From Prochlorococcus sp. AG-402-I21 (GTDB taxonomy: Bacteria; Cyanobacteriota; Cyanobacteriia; PCC-6307; Cyanobiaceae): a stretch of 64,000 nucleotides of DNA. The stretch is from contig QCHZ01000001.1 of assembly GCA_003216955.1 (NCBI GenBank), positions 224,692 to 288,691 on the forward strand, written 5' to 3'. The notes under the pieces were generated by a model. It was not told the DNA's origin, did not search any database, and saw only the letters and a list, made by a program, of their open reading frames with translations. The position numbers were made by a program, and so were the translations under genes. Below, one piece after another: positions 19,190-29,307 of this stretch. Numbering within the stretch: the stretch's first letter is position 1; each line of letters opens with the position of its first letter.

Positions 19190-19690
19190 CTACGCCGACC
19201 AACTCCGATAACTTCTTTCAAATACTTTCTCACAATTAGCTACCATAAAAGCGCCTGCACCTCCCCAAACAATTCTCAAAGGTAAATCCAATGGAGAAGA
19301 TCCAACTTTGCGCACAGTATTAAATCCTCGCCTACGAAAATAACGTTGCAATATTTCATGCTGATCTTTTTCGTCATAAATAGCCAATAATCTCGCACTA
19401 CGACATGGAGTCTCTTCTAAAGCCCAAGCCATAGTTGCGGCCCAGATTAAATCACCTACATTAGAATTAACGTTTTTACCAACCTTCATCGTATCAAGCT
19501 GAAGTCCTTTAGTATTTTGATAAGCCCATCCTTTCATTTCACCCAACAACTGAATTTTAGTATTACTGGTTGTTTCGCCAACAACAAGCTTAAACGACCA
19601 AATATTAAGAGGCCTCCTGACTTGTATTCGCAGCAAAAAACCCCTATCGGATGCTTCTTTTTCTAATTGAGTTAAATTAGGTTTAGTCAT
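19190..19690 (-). CDS. Conserved hypothetical protein with an acetyltransferase-like fold
   Basis: A 166-residue soluble protein. The start at 19690 overlaps the trhO stop as ATGA; an ATG four codons upstream at 19702 is possible. The sequence has an N-terminal beta-rich part (LLRIQVRRPLNIWSFKLVVGE) and a helical middle followed by SARLLAIYDEKDQHEILQRYFRRRGFNTVRKVG. That arrangement recalls the final helix and strand of GNAT acetyltransferases, although no clear coenzyme A loop is visible. I believe this is a conserved picocyanobacterial family of unknown function. Its coupling to trhO suggests joint expression. Confidence 0.8.
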   Translation of the reverse strand: MTKPNLTQLEKEASDRGFLLRIQVRRPLNIWSFKLVVGETTSNTKIQLLGEMKGWAYQNTKGLQLDTMKVGKNVNSNVGDLIWAATMAWALEETPCRSARLLAIYDEKDQHEILQRYFRRRGFNTVRKVGSSPLDLPLRIVWGGAGAFMVANCEKVFERSYRSWSA

Positions 19691-20646
19691 GAAGATGGCC
19701 ATATAGAATTTTCAGGTAGACGTTTCATTATTTCATCAATTTGACGTTGTCTTTCTGCAAATCTAGCTCTATCACGATCTGTAAACTTGTCAACACAAGC
19801 CTCACATTGCAAGCCTTTGATATACGTTGGCTTTTTCAAGTCCTCCGGAGAGATTGGTAGTCCACAAGCATGACACATCCGATGTGAACCTGGTAACAGC
19901 TCATGATCTAAAGAAACACGTTGATCAAAAACAAAGCACTCACCATTCCATAAACTATCCTCAGAGGAAACATCTTCTAGATATTTTAGTATTCCACCCT
20001 CAAGATGATGTACCTCGGAGAAACCCTCTTCTATCAAATAAGAGGTAGCTTTTTCGCATCTTATACCACCAGTGCAATACATCCCGATTTTTAAAGAGGG
20101 ATTCTCTTCGATTAAAGGTTTTAAATGTTTTTGCACCCATGCAGGGAATTCACGAAATGAGCTTGTGTGAGGATTTAGAGCACCCGAAAAATTTCCAATT
20201 TTTATTTCATACTCATTACGAGTATCAATAACGACACTATCGGGATCTTCTAAAAACTCATTCCATTCACCAGCTTTTATATATTTACCAACAGATTTAT
20301 TAGGATTAATTTCTTTTAGCCCAAGCGTGACGATTTCTTTTTTCTTACGAGCTTTAAAGCGACGAAAAGCTTGTTTCTCACTCCAACTATATTTGACATT
20401 AATATCCGATACCTTTAAAAGTTTCTCTAATTTTTTAATGAATTGATCTATACCATTATCAGGTCCACAAACAGTTCCGTTAACACCTTCAGAAGCTATT
20501 AAAATAGTACCTTTTATTTCTTGATTCGTTGCTAAGTTCGTTAATTCTTCTTTGATTAAAAGAATTTCTTGATCAATAATCGATATAAAATTGTAAAACG
20601 CAGCAACTTTATATTTGAATTTCTTAGAGCTATCCTCTGTTTTCAT
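19687..20646 (-). CDS. trhO: tRNA uridine(34) hydroxylase TrhO (rhodanese-related)
   Basis: A 319-residue protein of the YceA/TrhO family, which makes 5-hydroxyuridine at the wobble position of tRNA. The N-terminal domain (about 10-110) precedes a rhodanese domain with the active-site loop CTGGIRCEKA (C191 catalytic). A C-terminal Cys cluster (MCHACG and CEAC, about 270-295) resembles a zinc site. The gene lies 9 bases downstream of bioB and overlaps the following hypothetical gene by four bases. The length is slightly below that of the E. coli protein. Confidence 0.93.
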   Translation of the reverse strand: MKTEDSSKKFKYKVAAFYNFISIIDQEILLIKEELTNLATNQEIKGTILIASEGVNGTVCGPDNGIDQFIKKLEKLLKVSDINVKYSWSEKQAFRRFKARKKKEIVTLGLKEINPNKSVGKYIKAGEWNEFLEDPDSVVIDTRNEYEIKIGNFSGALNPHTSSFREFPAWVQKHLKPLIEENPSLKIGMYCTGGIRCEKATSYLIEEGFSEVHHLEGGILKYLEDVSSEDSLWNGECFVFDQRVSLDHELLPGSHRMCHACGLPISPEDLKKPTYIKGLQCEACVDKFTDRDRARFAERQRQIDEIMKRLPENSIWPSS

Positions 20647-20655
20647 ACCTACTTA

Positions 20656-21696
20656 TTATCGAGAGAAATTGAACGTAATTCCTGCATCCGCTAAAAGCTT
20701 ACGATCTGCCTCCACCTCTGGATTGCTTGTAGTCAAGAGTGTATCTCCATAAAATATAGAATCAGCTCCGGATTGTAGGCATAGTATCTGAGCCTCCCTA
20801 CTTAATTGTTGTCTTCCCGCACTAAGTCTTATTCGACTTTTAGGCATAATAATCCTTGCTGTTGCCACCATACGAACCATCTCTAATGGATCAATAGAAG
20901 AAAAATCCTCCATTGGTGTACCCTCTACAGCAACTAACGCATTAATTGGTACACTCTCTGGATGTGGATCTAAAGTTGCTAAAACTTTAAGTAAAGATGC
21001 TCTATCGGATACAGATTCGCCCATACCAATAATCCCACCACAGCACACTGTAATTCCAGCCATACGTACTCTTCTCAATGTTTCAAGTCGATCTTGATAT
21101 GTTCTTGTTGAAATGATATTGGAATAATGCTCAGGACTAGTATCTAAATTGTGGTTATAGGCAGTTAAACCTGCTTGTGCCAATCTAGAGGCTTGAGAAT
21201 CAGTAATCATTCCAGCTGTGACACATGCCTCAAGGCCAAGTTCTCTAACACCTCTGACCATTTCAAGCATTGAATCAAATGCGTCTCCGTCTTTGATCTC
21301 ACGCCAAGCCCAACCCATACAAAATCTATCTGCACCTGCATCCTTAGCCGCTCTTGCTCTATCAAGAACTGACTCAACTTGAAGAACAGGATTAGGTTGA
21401 ACCGTTGTCTCGTTATGAACAGATTGGGGACAATATGCACAGTCTTCCGAGCATCCGCCTGTCTTTACACTTAGAAGAGATGCAAGCTGAACTTTATACC
21501 CTGGATTGTAAGACCTATGAACTATTTGAGCTCTCCACAACAAATCCATTAAGGGCAAATCAAGTATCTCTTTTACTTCCTCTACAGACCAATCATGTCT
21601 AACACCTCCTACTTTTATAGAGTTAAAATCTAAATACGATCCATCTTCAATAGTGAATTTATCAGATTCATTAATATTCGGATTGATTAGAATCAT
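20656..21696 (-). CDS. bioB: Biotin synthase
   Basis: A 346-residue radical-SAM enzyme that converts dethiobiotin to biotin. The radical-SAM motif C82-x3-C86-x2-C89 (CSEDCAYC) is followed by FCMGWAWRE, the [11 protein letters not shown] segment, [10 protein letters not shown] and the late [12 protein letters not shown] block, whose Arg coordinates the second [2Fe-2S] cluster. The start ATG is clear. It sits in the minus-strand run lysA-cdaA-uppS-bioB-trhO, about 90 bases after uppS. No other biotin genes are visible in the window. Confidence 0.97.
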   Translation of the reverse strand: MILINPNINESDKFTIEDGSYLDFNSIKVGGVRHDWSVEEVKEILDLPLMDLLWRAQIVHRSYNPGYKVQLASLLSVKTGGCSEDCAYCPQSVHNETTVQPNPVLQVESVLDRARAAKDAGADRFCMGWAWREIKDGDAFDSMLEMVRGVRELGLEACVTAGMITDSQASRLAQAGLTAYNHNLDTSPEHYSNIISTRTYQDRLETLRRVRMAGITVCCGGIIGMGESVSDRASLLKVLATLDPHPESVPINALVAVEGTPMEDFSSIDPLEMVRMVATARIIMPKSRIRLSAGRQQLSREAQILCLQSGADSIFYGDTLLTTSNPEVEADRKLLADAGITFNFSR

Positions 21697-21785
21697 AAAA
21701 TTTGAATATAAAAGATTTAATTGCTATTTAGTTTTAGCTGATACTCTATAAAAAATCATAGAATTAATATATTCAATTATTACAG

Positions 21786-22556
21786 TTATACACCTCCAAA
21801 TCTCCTTCTTCTTGATTGATAGTCAAGGAGTGCCCTAGTAAGTGTATCTGCGTTAAAATCTGGCCATAATACATCCGTAACATGGATCTCAGCATAAGCT
21901 AATTGCCACAATAAAAAATTACTGATTCTTTTTTCACCACTAGTCCTAATAAGTAAGTCTGGGTCAACCTCACTAGCTGTAAACAATTCAGACGCGAATA
22001 CATTTTCATCTATCAAGGAAGGATCTAGTTCACCTTTAACAGAACGTTCTGCTAACTTTTGAGCAGCTCGTACCAATTCACGTCTTCCACCGTAATTAGT
22101 ACAAACATTAAAATGAATTCCTTTGTTATTAGAAGTTGATTCAACCGATTCATTTATCAAGTCCTTTAATGCAGTAGGTAATGGGTCCAGATCACCCAAG
22201 AAATTAATTTTTACTTCTTCAAGTTTTAAATTAGTCAACTCACGCTTAAGAACACTTTCAAAAAGTGTCATTAAGAAATTCACTTCTTCACTAGGTCTAG
22301 ACCAGTTTTCAGTTGAGAAGGCATAAACAGTTAAAGCACCTATTCCCCAATTACTACATAAATGCAAAGTAGTTTTCAAAGACTCAACCCCAACAGTATG
22401 TCCAATCGTCCTTGGTAAACCCTTTGCTTTTGCCCATCTACCATTTCCATCCATAATTACGGCAATGTGATCGGGCATACGAAGACGATCCAATGCTTTA
22501 GGTAAAGGGGTTACCTTTCTAGAATTCTCTGTGCTTATTACAGAAGGATAATTCAA
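21786..22556 (-). CDS. uppS: Isoprenyl transferase / undecaprenyl diphosphate synthase
   Basis: A 256-residue cis-prenyltransferase that makes the C55 lipid carrier for peptidoglycan. The motifs [19 protein letters not shown] (catalytic D36), FSTENWSRP and the late [20 protein letters not shown] are intact. The start is TTG at 22556, overlapping the cdaA stop as TTGA, with an exact AAGGAG ribosome binding site eight bases ahead. That is a strong signal for a genome that often lacks such sites. The arrangement couples production to the upstream diadenylate-cyclase-like gene. It may also serve other polyprenols. Confidence 0.96.
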   Translation of the reverse strand: MNYPSVISTENSRKVTPLPKALDRLRMPDHIAVIMDGNGRWAKAKGLPRTIGHTVGVESLKTTLHLCSNWGIGALTVYAFSTENWSRPSEEVNFLMTLFESVLKRELTNLKLEEVKINFLGDLDPLPTALKDLINESVESTSNNKGIHFNVCTNYGGRRELVRAAQKLAERSVKGELDPSLIDENVFASELFTASEVDPDLLIRTSGEKRISNFLLWQLAYAEIHVTDVLWPDFNADTLTRALLDYQSRRRRFGGV

Positions 22557-23455
22557 TTCAAAGACTCCTTACTTTCATTAATTTTCCCAAGATCGACTCT
22601 AGATTGAGGGACTTTAGTTTCAATATTAGAGGAAGTTGTTTTCAATGAAGAATTAATGCTGGTGGACTTGGACGCAACTGCATTAGCAGGATCCAATAGT
22701 TCTTTCAAAAGGTCAAGTAACCGACTGCTTGTAATAGGTCTTTCGAGTCGTCCTTGACTAGCTAAAGATAAGGTACCTGATTCTTCTGAAACCACAACAC
22801 AAATACATCGATCAAATCTTTCAGTTATACCAAGAGCCGCCAAATGCCTAGTTCCGTATCTACTAATCCCTTGCCTTGAAAGAGGCAAAATCACCCCTGC
22901 TGAAATAATTCTGTTTCCCTTTACTAAAACAGCTCCATCATGAAGAGGGGTATCAGCTGCAAAAAGATTTAATAACAATTCAGACGATAATTGAGCATCA
23001 ATAGGAACTCCAGGGAAAAGGAAATCTTCAGGGCGTAAGTCACTGCCCATATCAACAACAATTAACGCTCCTTTTCTATTTTGTGATAAGCGACCTGCCG
23101 CTTCGGTTAGTTGAGCAAAAGTATTAGAACTTGCCCTAAATTCTTTTTGAGTATTTCCAATAATCACAGCTAATCGTCCTGTACCTAATAATTCCATTAA
23201 TCTTCGTAACTCTCCTTGCCATAAAATTGCCAATGATAATGAGCAAGCTAAAACCAAGGCATCAACAAGTTTTGAAGTAATTGGTAAATTTGCAAAACGC
23301 TGAACGAACCACGCTAATGAAACCAAAAAGAGATAGCCTCTTAAAAGCCACAATGTTCTTTGTTCCTTAACTCTTGAGAAGAGAAGTACTCCTAGAGCAG
23401 AAGCAAACAAAACATCAAGGAGAACACGCAAGTTTATAAGCCACCAAAAATTCAC
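22553..23455 (-). CDS. cdaA: CdaA-type diadenylate cyclase (c-di-AMP synthase) with altered RHR motif
   Basis: A 300-residue membrane protein with three N-terminal hydrophobic segments (about 8-28, 40-56, 62-80) and a DAC domain (about 100-235). The DGA motif is present at 173-175 (LHDGAVLV). The second motif, normally RHR in GTRHRAA, reads R203-H204-L205 ([12 protein letters not shown]); the DNA codon is TTG. Known CdaA enzymes join two ATP molecules into c-di-AMP, a regulator of potassium and osmotic balance. A Ser/Thr-rich tail of about 50 residues follows. The start is GTG with GAGGAG just upstream. No cdaR homologue is adjacent. lysA lies 29 bases upstream and uppS overlaps downstream. 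Family certain; activity uncertain because of the Leu. Confidence 0.9.
   Translation of the reverse strand: MNFWWLINLRVLLDVLFASALGVLLFSRVKEQRTLWLLRGYLFLVSLAWFVQRFANLPITSKLVDALVLACSLSLAILWQGELRRLMELLGTGRLAVIIGNTQKEFRASSNTFAQLTEAAGRLSQNRKGALIVVDMGSDLRPEDFLFPGVPIDAQLSSELLLNLFAADTPLHDGAVLVKGNRIISAGVILPLSRQGISRYGTRHLAALGITERFDRCICVVVSEESGTLSLASQGRLERPITSSRLLDLLKELLDPANAVASKSTSINSSLKTTSSNIETKVPQSRVDLGKINESKESLN
22565..22570 (-). promoter_or_regulatory. Strong ribosome binding site for uppS, inside cdaA
   Basis: Read on the minus strand, AAGGAG lies within the last codons of cdaA, eight bases before the TTG start of uppS. It decides that start and explains how a TTG codon in a TTGA overlap can be used efficiently. 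Confidence 0.7.
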
Positions 23456-23484
23456 TCCTACTCCTCAACGTACTTTCAACTTAC

Positions 23485-24849
23485 CTAATTCTTGGGAATA
23501 AAGCGATCAGGTAATACATCTAATTGCAATAGATCTTCAGGAAGCTCTCTTCTTTGTGTTAAATCGACCGCACCTTCTCCAACCATGATTGTTGCCGGTC
23601 TAGGTATTCTGTTGTAATTGGAACTCATTGAATAGTTGTATGCACCTGTTCCGAAAACGGCTAGAAAATCGCCGCTTTCACAAGATGGGAGAAGAAAATC
23701 TTTTAACAACACATCTCCAGACTCACAATGCTTTCCAGCAATAGTAACTTTATCTAGATTTTTATTTAATGGTTTGTCTACTAAACATGCACTGTAAAGA
23801 GATTGGTAAGTTATTGGACGAGGATTATCACTCATCCCTCCATCAACTGATAAGTAAGTTCTAACACCAGGAACGACTTTTTTTGCTCCAATCTTGTAAA
23901 TGGTGATCCCTGAATTAGCGACTAGAGACCTACCAGGTTCACACATTAATCTTGGCAATTCTAGATCTCTTTCCTTACAGGCCTTTACAACAGCATTAGC
24001 AATAACTTCAACCCATTTTTCTATTGAGGGTGGATTATCTTCTTGAACATACTTGATCCCTAGACCGCCGCCTAAATTCAAATCAGCTATTGGATGACCA
24101 ATTTTTATCGCAAGCTTTAAAGTATCGGCCATGACACCAGCAAGATCAATATGGGGTTGAACCTCGAAAATTTGAGACCCTATGTGAGCATGTAAACCAG
24201 TTAAATTTGCCCAATTATATATTTTTAATTCTTCTAAGACAGACTTAACATCATCAGGATCAAATCCAAATTTGCTATCTAAATGTCCTGTCCTTATGTA
24301 TTCATGAGTATGGCATTCAATTCCAGGAGTAAACCTCAACATTAACTTTGCTGTTTTTTGATCAGAAGCTATGTTTTTCAACAACTCAATATCATGATGA
24401 TTATCTAAAACAATCGTCACGTTATTGTTGTAGGCAAATTTCAATTCCTCATAAGATTTGTTATTTCCATGAAAAACAATATCTTCCCCTTTTACTCCGC
24501 CTTTTAAGGCAGTAAGTAATTCCCCTTCTGATACAGCATCAAGTCCAAAACCCTCAGAGGCAATAACTGCGCAAATTGCTAGGGAGCTATTAGCTTTTGA
24601 AGCATATAAAGGAAGTGATTCACCTGGATAATGTTTTTTCAAAGAAGAGATATAAGTTTTACATGCGGTCCTTAAAGACAGCTCATCAAAGACATAAAGA
24701 GGTGTACCATATTTTTTTGCAAGCTCACTAAGTTGACATCCTCCAACTACTAATTTTTCACTCTCGTTAATTTCTGAAGAGATTGGAGCTATATTTCGAT
24801 TTGGACTATATATATCCCTATTGGGTTCAAACGCCTTTGAGTCAAGCAT
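23485..24849 (-). CDS. lysA: Diaminopimelate decarboxylase
   Basis: A 454-residue PLP enzyme that converts meso-diaminopimelate to lysine. The PLP-binding Lys is K85 in YASKANSS. HIGSQIF, the glycine-rich NLGGGLGIKY phosphate-binding loop, CEPGRSLVANSG and the active-site CESGDVL (the Cys donated across the dimer) are all visible. An N-terminal extension of about 30 residues precedes the core, common in cyanobacteria. It leads the minus-strand run with cdaA and uppS, which ties cell-wall precursor metabolism to the putative c-di-AMP gene. Confidence 0.96.
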   Translation of the reverse strand: MLDSKAFEPNRDIYSPNRNIAPISSEINESEKLVVGGCQLSELAKKYGTPLYVFDELSLRTACKTYISSLKKHYPGESLPLYASKANSSLAICAVIASEGFGLDAVSEGELLTALKGGVKGEDIVFHGNNKSYEELKFAYNNNVTIVLDNHHDIELLKNIASDQKTAKLMLRFTPGIECHTHEYIRTGHLDSKFGFDPDDVKSVLEELKIYNWANLTGLHAHIGSQIFEVQPHIDLAGVMADTLKLAIKIGHPIADLNLGGGLGIKYVQEDNPPSIEKWVEVIANAVVKACKERDLELPRLMCEPGRSLVANSGITIYKIGAKKVVPGVRTYLSVDGGMSDNPRPITYQSLYSACLVDKPLNKNLDKVTIAGKHCESGDVLLKDFLLPSCESGDFLAVFGTGAYNYSMSSNYNRIPRPATIMVGEGAVDLTQRRELPEDLLQLDVLPDRFIPKN

Positions 24850-24950
24850 AGAAAGTTCTTACTTTAATGTTTAGCCAATCTAGAGATCAATCAACCAATT
24901 AGTATTCTTTTTAAAGAAAAAGGAATTAATCAATTAATTAATAGTTGGAT

Positions 24951-25400
24951 ATGAATCTCACAATAATTCAACTTGGAATAATGCATTTAAATGATTGTTT
25001 GGATCTAGACCAAAAATCATTAGAAGGACTTTGGTCAAAATCTCTTTGGGAAAGAGAACTTACTGACCCTAAAAGGATTTGTCTTGGAATCAAAGAGCTA
25101 GAAACTAAAAAGCTTTTGGGTCTATGTTCTTCTTGGTTAGTATTAGACGAATTACACATAACTTCGATAGCTGTTGATCCAATACATCAAAGGAAAGGGC
25201 TTGGGAAAATTCTCATTTCAGATTTAATCAAACGTTCTAAATCACTTCAAATAAAGAGGCTATTTTTAGAAGTCAAAGAGAATAACAAGCCAGCTAAAGC
25301 TTTTTACAATTCCATGGGCTTCAAAAGGGTAGGTAATAGATCTAATTTTTATAAAGATGGAAGTGATGCTCTCATCCTCATTAAAGAAACTAATATCTAA
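24951..25400 (+). CDS. rimI: GNAT N-acetyltransferase, RimI-like
   Basis: A protein of about 149 residues from the ATG at 24951; a TTG two codons earlier is less likely. The coenzyme A loop is HQRKGLGKILISDLI and the following LEVKENNKPAKAFYNSMGFKRVGNRSNFY block is characteristic of RimI, which acetylates the N-terminal alanine of ribosomal protein S18 in E. coli. The short form is typical of cyanobacterial members. It is divergent from lysA and followed by clpC after a 195-base gap. The exact substrate is inferred from the family. Confidence 0.85.
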   Translation: MNLTIIQLGIMHLNDCLDLDQKSLEGLWSKSLWERELTDPKRICLGIKELETKKLLGLCSSWLVLDELHITSIAVDPIHQRKGLGKILISDLIKRSKSLQIKRLFLEVKENNKPAKAFYNSMGFKRVGNRSNFYKDGSDALILIKETNI

Positions 25401-25418
25401 TTAAATAATCAATAGCTA

Positions 25419-25541
25419 TGTACGGTTTACCGAAATCAAAGAACAAAAAAATAGACTGATCATTGCATCAATTAATACTTTTAATTATTTTTCAACGAAC
25501 ACTTAATATTTACCCTTTATAAAAAAAAACCTAACCGTACA
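25419..25541. promoter_or_regulatory. Region upstream of clpC with a 9-base inverted repeat
   Basis: The gap between rimI and clpC holds TGTACGGTT at 25419-25427 and its exact complement AACCGTACA at 25533-25541, 105 bases apart. The second copy lies about 55 bases before the clpC ATG, just after a TATAA-rich tract. It could be a pair of half-sites or chance. I see neither a CIRCE nor a CtsR-type operator. Confidence 0.25.
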
Positions 25542-25595
25542 CATTTCACACTTAACCCTGATAAATTAGATGAAATAGTCAAAGGCAAAAGTTAA

Positions 25596-28163
25596 ATGTT
25601 TGAGAGGTTTACAGAAAAGGCTATAAAAGTGATCATGCTTGCTCAAGAGGAGGCGAGACGACTTGGGCATAATTTTGTTGGAACAGAACAAATTCTTCTG
25701 GGACTCATAGGAGAAGGTACAGGTGTAGCTGCTAAGGTCCTCAAATCAATGGGAGTAAACCTTAAAGATTCAAGAGTTGAAGTTGAAAAAATAATAGGAA
25801 GAGGTTCTGGATTCGTTGCTGTTGAAATTCCCTTCACCCCAAGAGCAAAAAGAGTACTTGAACTTTCTTTAGAGGAAGCCCGTCAGTTAGGTCATAATTA
25901 CATTGGGACTGAACATTTATTACTTGGTCTAATTAGAGAAGGAGAAGGTGTTGCAGCAAGAGTTCTTGAAAATTTAGGTGTTGATCTAACTAAAGTGAGG
26001 ACTCAAGTTGTCCGCATGCTTGGTGAAACCGCTGAAGTCACCACTGGATCAGGGACATCTAAAGGATCAGCAAAAACTGCAACGCTTGATGAATTTGGCA
26101 CAAACCTTACTAAATTAGCCAGTGAATCAAAGCTTGACCCAGTAGTGGGTAGACATTCGGAGATTGATCGCGTTATTCAGATATTGGGGAGAAGGACTAA
26201 AAATAATCCCGTTTTGATAGGAGAACCAGGGGTAGGGAAAACAGCCATTGCTGAAGGACTTGCTCAAAGAATTCAACAAGGAAATATTCCTGACATTCTC
26301 GAAGAAAAAAGAGTATTAACCCTTGATATAGGTCTACTAGTAGCTGGTACAAAATATAGAGGTGAATTTGAAGAAAGACTAAAAAAAATAATGGAAGAGA
26401 TAAAATCCGCTGGGAACGTAATTCTCGTTATAGATGAAGTTCATACATTGATAGGAGCAGGAGCTGCTGAAGGTGCAATTGACGCTGCAAATATATTAAA
26501 ACCAGCTTTAGCTAGAGGGGAACTTCAATGTATTGGTGCTACAACGCTTGATGAGTATCGAAAGCATATCGAAAGAGATGCTGCACTAGAGAGAAGATTC
26601 CAGCCTGTGATGATTGGTGAACCTTCAATTAAAGATACAATTGAAATACTTAAAGGATTAAGGGAGAGATATGAACAACATCACAGATTAAAGATTACTG
26701 ATGAAGCTCTTGATGCAGCAGCTAATCTCGGCGATAGATATATATCAGATAGATTTTTACCTGATAAAGCTATCGATCTAATAGACGAAGCAGGTAGCAG
26801 GGTTAGATTACTCAATTCTAAATTGCCTCCTGAAGCTAAAGAAGTTGATAAAGAACTAAGGGTGATACAAAAAAATAAAGAAGAAGCTATCAGGGATCAA
26901 AATTTCACTCAGGCTGGAGAACTTAGAGAAAAAGAAGTCGAGCTTAGAGACAAAATTAGAAATCTTTTACAAAATATAAGACAAAAAGCCTCATCAAATG
27001 AAGTAGGCGATCCAAATAATAGCAAAGATTCAAACAATGAATCTACTAATCAAGTTGTTACTCGGTCTGATGAATCAAGTGTTTCTCAACCTATAGTAAA
27101 TGAAGAGGATATTGCACATATTGTTGCATCATGGACTGGCGTTCCTGTTCAGAAATTAACCGAAAGTGAATCAGTAAAACTTCTAAATATGGAAGAGACC
27201 TTGCATCAAAGGTTAATTGGTCAAGACGAAGCTGTAAAAGCTGTTTCAAAAGCAATCAGGAGAGCAAGAGTAGGTCTTAAGAATCCAAATAGACCAATAG
27301 CTAGTTTCATTTTTTCTGGTCCAACTGGGGTCGGCAAAACTGAACTTACAAAAGCTTTAGCGGCCTATTTCTTTGGTAGCGAAGAAGCAATGATACGTTT
27401 AGATATGTCTGAATTCATGGAAAGACACACTGTCAGTAAACTAATAGGTTCTCCCCCTGGCTACGTAGGTTTCAATGAAGGTGGACAACTAACAGAAGCA
27501 GTAAGAAGAAGACCTTACACAGTAGTTTTGTTCGATGAAATAGAAAAAGCTCATCCAGATGTGTTTAATCTTCTCCTTCAATTACTGGAAGAAGGAAGAT
27601 TAACCGATTCAAAAGGAAGAACTGTTGATTTCAAAAATACTTTAATAATAATGACTTCTAATATTGGATCTAAAGTTATAGAAAAAGGTGGTGGTGGATT
27701 GGGATTTGAATTCTCAGGTGAGAACTTAGAGGACACTCAATACAATCGAATTAAATCATTGGTAAATGAAGAACTTAAGCAATATTTCCGCCCTGAATTT
27801 CTTAACAGATTAGATGAAATAATTGTATTTAGACAACTTTCTAGAAACGAAGTTAAAGACATCGCCGAAATAATGTTAAAAGAAGTATTTTTGAGAATAA
27901 AAGAGAAAGGAATCTCTTTAACTGTCTCAGATGATTTCAAAGAAAGATTAGTTGAAGAAGGATACAATCCTTCTTATGGTGCAAGACCTTTGAGAAGAGC
28001 GGTAATGAGGTTATTAGAAGATAGCCTAGCTGAAGAAGTTTTATCTGGAAGAATTAAAGATGGAGATAAAGCAGAGGTTGATATTGATGAAAGCAAAAAA
28101 GTAATTGTTAAACATCTTGGAAAAGATACTTCCACCCCTGAATTAGCAAGCGCCGCTGTTTAA
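25596..28163 (+). CDS. clpC: ClpC, Hsp100 ATPase of the Clp protease
   Basis: An 855-residue AAA+ unfoldase. Two Clp-N repeats (about 1-145), a first ATPase with Walker A GEPGVGKT (about 209-216), a UVR-type middle coiled coil (about 425-465), a second ATPase with Walker A GPTGVGKT (about 575-582) and the GARPLRR C-terminal region are all present. The UVR segment separates ClpC from ClpA and ClpB. ClpC feeds substrates to ClpP/ClpR and is essential in cyanobacteria. Between the two ATPase modules is a short Ser/Asn-rich insert (about 470-495). It has its own 195-base upstream region with a possible inverted repeat. Confidence 0.97.
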   Translation: MFERFTEKAIKVIMLAQEEARRLGHNFVGTEQILLGLIGEGTGVAAKVLKSMGVNLKDSRVEVEKIIGRGSGFVAVEIPFTPRAKRVLELSLEEARQLGHNYIGTEHLLLGLIREGEGVAARVLENLGVDLTKVRTQVVRMLGETAEVTTGSGTSKGSAKTATLDEFGTNLTKLASESKLDPVVGRHSEIDRVIQILGRRTKNNPVLIGEPGVGKTAIAEGLAQRIQQGNIPDILEEKRVLTLDIGLLVAGTKYRGEFEERLKKIMEEIKSAGNVILVIDEVHTLIGAGAAEGAIDAANILKPALARGELQCIGATTLDEYRKHIERDAALERRFQPVMIGEPSIKDTIEILKGLRERYEQHHRLKITDEALDAAANLGDRYISDRFLPDKAIDLIDEAGSRVRLLNSKLPPEAKEVDKELRVIQKNKEEAIRDQNFTQAGELREKEVELRDKIRNLLQNIRQKASSNEVGDPNNSKDSNNESTNQVVTRSDESSVSQPIVNEEDIAHIVASWTGVPVQKLTESESVKLLNMEETLHQRLIGQDEAVKAVSKAIRRARVGLKNPNRPIASFIFSGPTGVGKTELTKALAAYFFGSEEAMIRLDMSEFMERHTVSKLIGSPPGYVGFNEGGQLTEAVRRRPYTVVLFDEIEKAHPDVFNLLLQLLEEGRLTDSKGRTVDFKNTLIIMTSNIGSKVIEKGGGGLGFEFSGENLEDTQYNRIKSLVNEELKQYFRPEFLNRLDEIIVFRQLSRNEVKDIAEIMLKEVFLRIKEKGISLTVSDDFKERLVEEGYNPSYGARPLRRAVMRLLEDSLAEEVLSGRIKDGDKAEVDIDESKKVIVKHLGKDTSTPELASAAV

Positions 28164-28183
28164 GTTTTACATAGAACAAGTAC

Positions 28184-29302
28184 ATGTCTATAAATAATCA
28201 CTGCATTTCACCTTCAAAGGTAGTTAGGGGTGATAAAGCTTGGATTAAATCTTTAGATCTAATAAGAAAATTATGTAAAAGGCCTTTGTTAATAGGTAGA
28301 AGTCGCTCAACAAAAGAAATAAGAGCCTCTTTAAGAAAAGATCTTCTTTTAAAAGGTATTCAATCAATCTCTTTTGAATTAGATCATGATTGTTGTGAAT
28401 CAGATATCAAAAATGCATATCTAATTTCAAAAGACAATAATTGCGATGGGATTATTGCCGCAGGGGGTGGGAAAGTACTTGACGCAGGAAAATTAATTGC
28501 TGACCTACTCGGAATTAATTGCATTACTGTGCCATTAAGCGCTTCCACATGTGCTGGATGGACTGCTTTATCTAATATTTATACCCCTGATGGCAAATTC
28601 GTAAAAGATGTATCTTTAAAAAACTGTCCAAACTTACTGATCTTTGATCACAAATTTGTTAGAGCCGCCCCACCAAGAACTCTTGCTAGCGGCATGGCAG
28701 ATGCTGTCGCAAAATGGTACGAGTCATCCTTAACAAGCAGTACAAGCCAAGATGGTTTTGTCCAACAAGCAGTTCAAATGGCCAGGGTTTTACGAGATCA
28801 ATTATTTTTAAACGGCTACAAGGCTTTCTTAGATCCACTAAGTAATTCTTGGGAAACTGTTGCAGAAGGATGTGCTTTGACTGCTGGAATAATAGGAGGA
28901 CTTGGGGGTGCTAAATGCAGGACAGCAGCAGCTCATCCCATACACAACGGACTAACACAACTTGCATACACAAACAAACCACTTCACGGAGAACTTGTTG
29001 GGTTTGGTTTGTTAGTACAATTATATTTAGAAGAGAAAAATTCAGAAAGTCAATTACCAAGACAAGCTAGGTCGCAACTTATAGATTTCTTCACTCAACT
29101 AAATCTACCTATTTCAATTGAGTCTATTTGTCTTAGGAATACTAGCTCTAACGAACTACATAAGGCCTGTAAATTTGCCTGCAATGAAAACTCTGATATA
29201 CATCAATTACCTTTCCAAATAAATGAAAAAGAACTTTTTGAAGCAATTCAAAACCTTCAATCCCTACCTTCTGGTTCCAAAATAAAAATCAATAATACTT
29301 AA
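28184..29302 (+). CDS. gldA: Iron-containing alcohol dehydrogenase, glycerol dehydrogenase-like
   Basis: A 372-residue protein of the GldA branch of the group III metal-dependent dehydrogenases. The NAD-binding GGGKVLDAGKL block (about 95) and the metal ligands Asp in SGMADAVAKW, His in AAAHPIHNGL and His in KPLHGELVGFG are visible. Relatives oxidise glycerol to dihydroxyacetone; the physiological substrate in picocyanobacteria is unclear. It starts 20 bases after clpC and is followed five bases later by an alpha/beta hydrolase, so a three- or four-gene operon is likely. Confidence 0.88.
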   Translation: MSINNHCISPSKVVRGDKAWIKSLDLIRKLCKRPLLIGRSRSTKEIRASLRKDLLLKGIQSISFELDHDCCESDIKNAYLISKDNNCDGIIAAGGGKVLDAGKLIADLLGINCITVPLSASTCAGWTALSNIYTPDGKFVKDVSLKNCPNLLIFDHKFVRAAPPRTLASGMADAVAKWYESSLTSSTSQDGFVQQAVQMARVLRDQLFLNGYKAFLDPLSNSWETVAEGCALTAGIIGGLGGAKCRTAAAHPIHNGLTQLAYTNKPLHGELVGFGLLVQLYLEEKNSESQLPRQARSQLIDFFTQLNLPISIESICLRNTSSNELHKACKFACNENSDIHQLPFQINEKELFEAIQNLQSLPSGSKIKINNT

Positions 29303-29307
29303 ACGAA

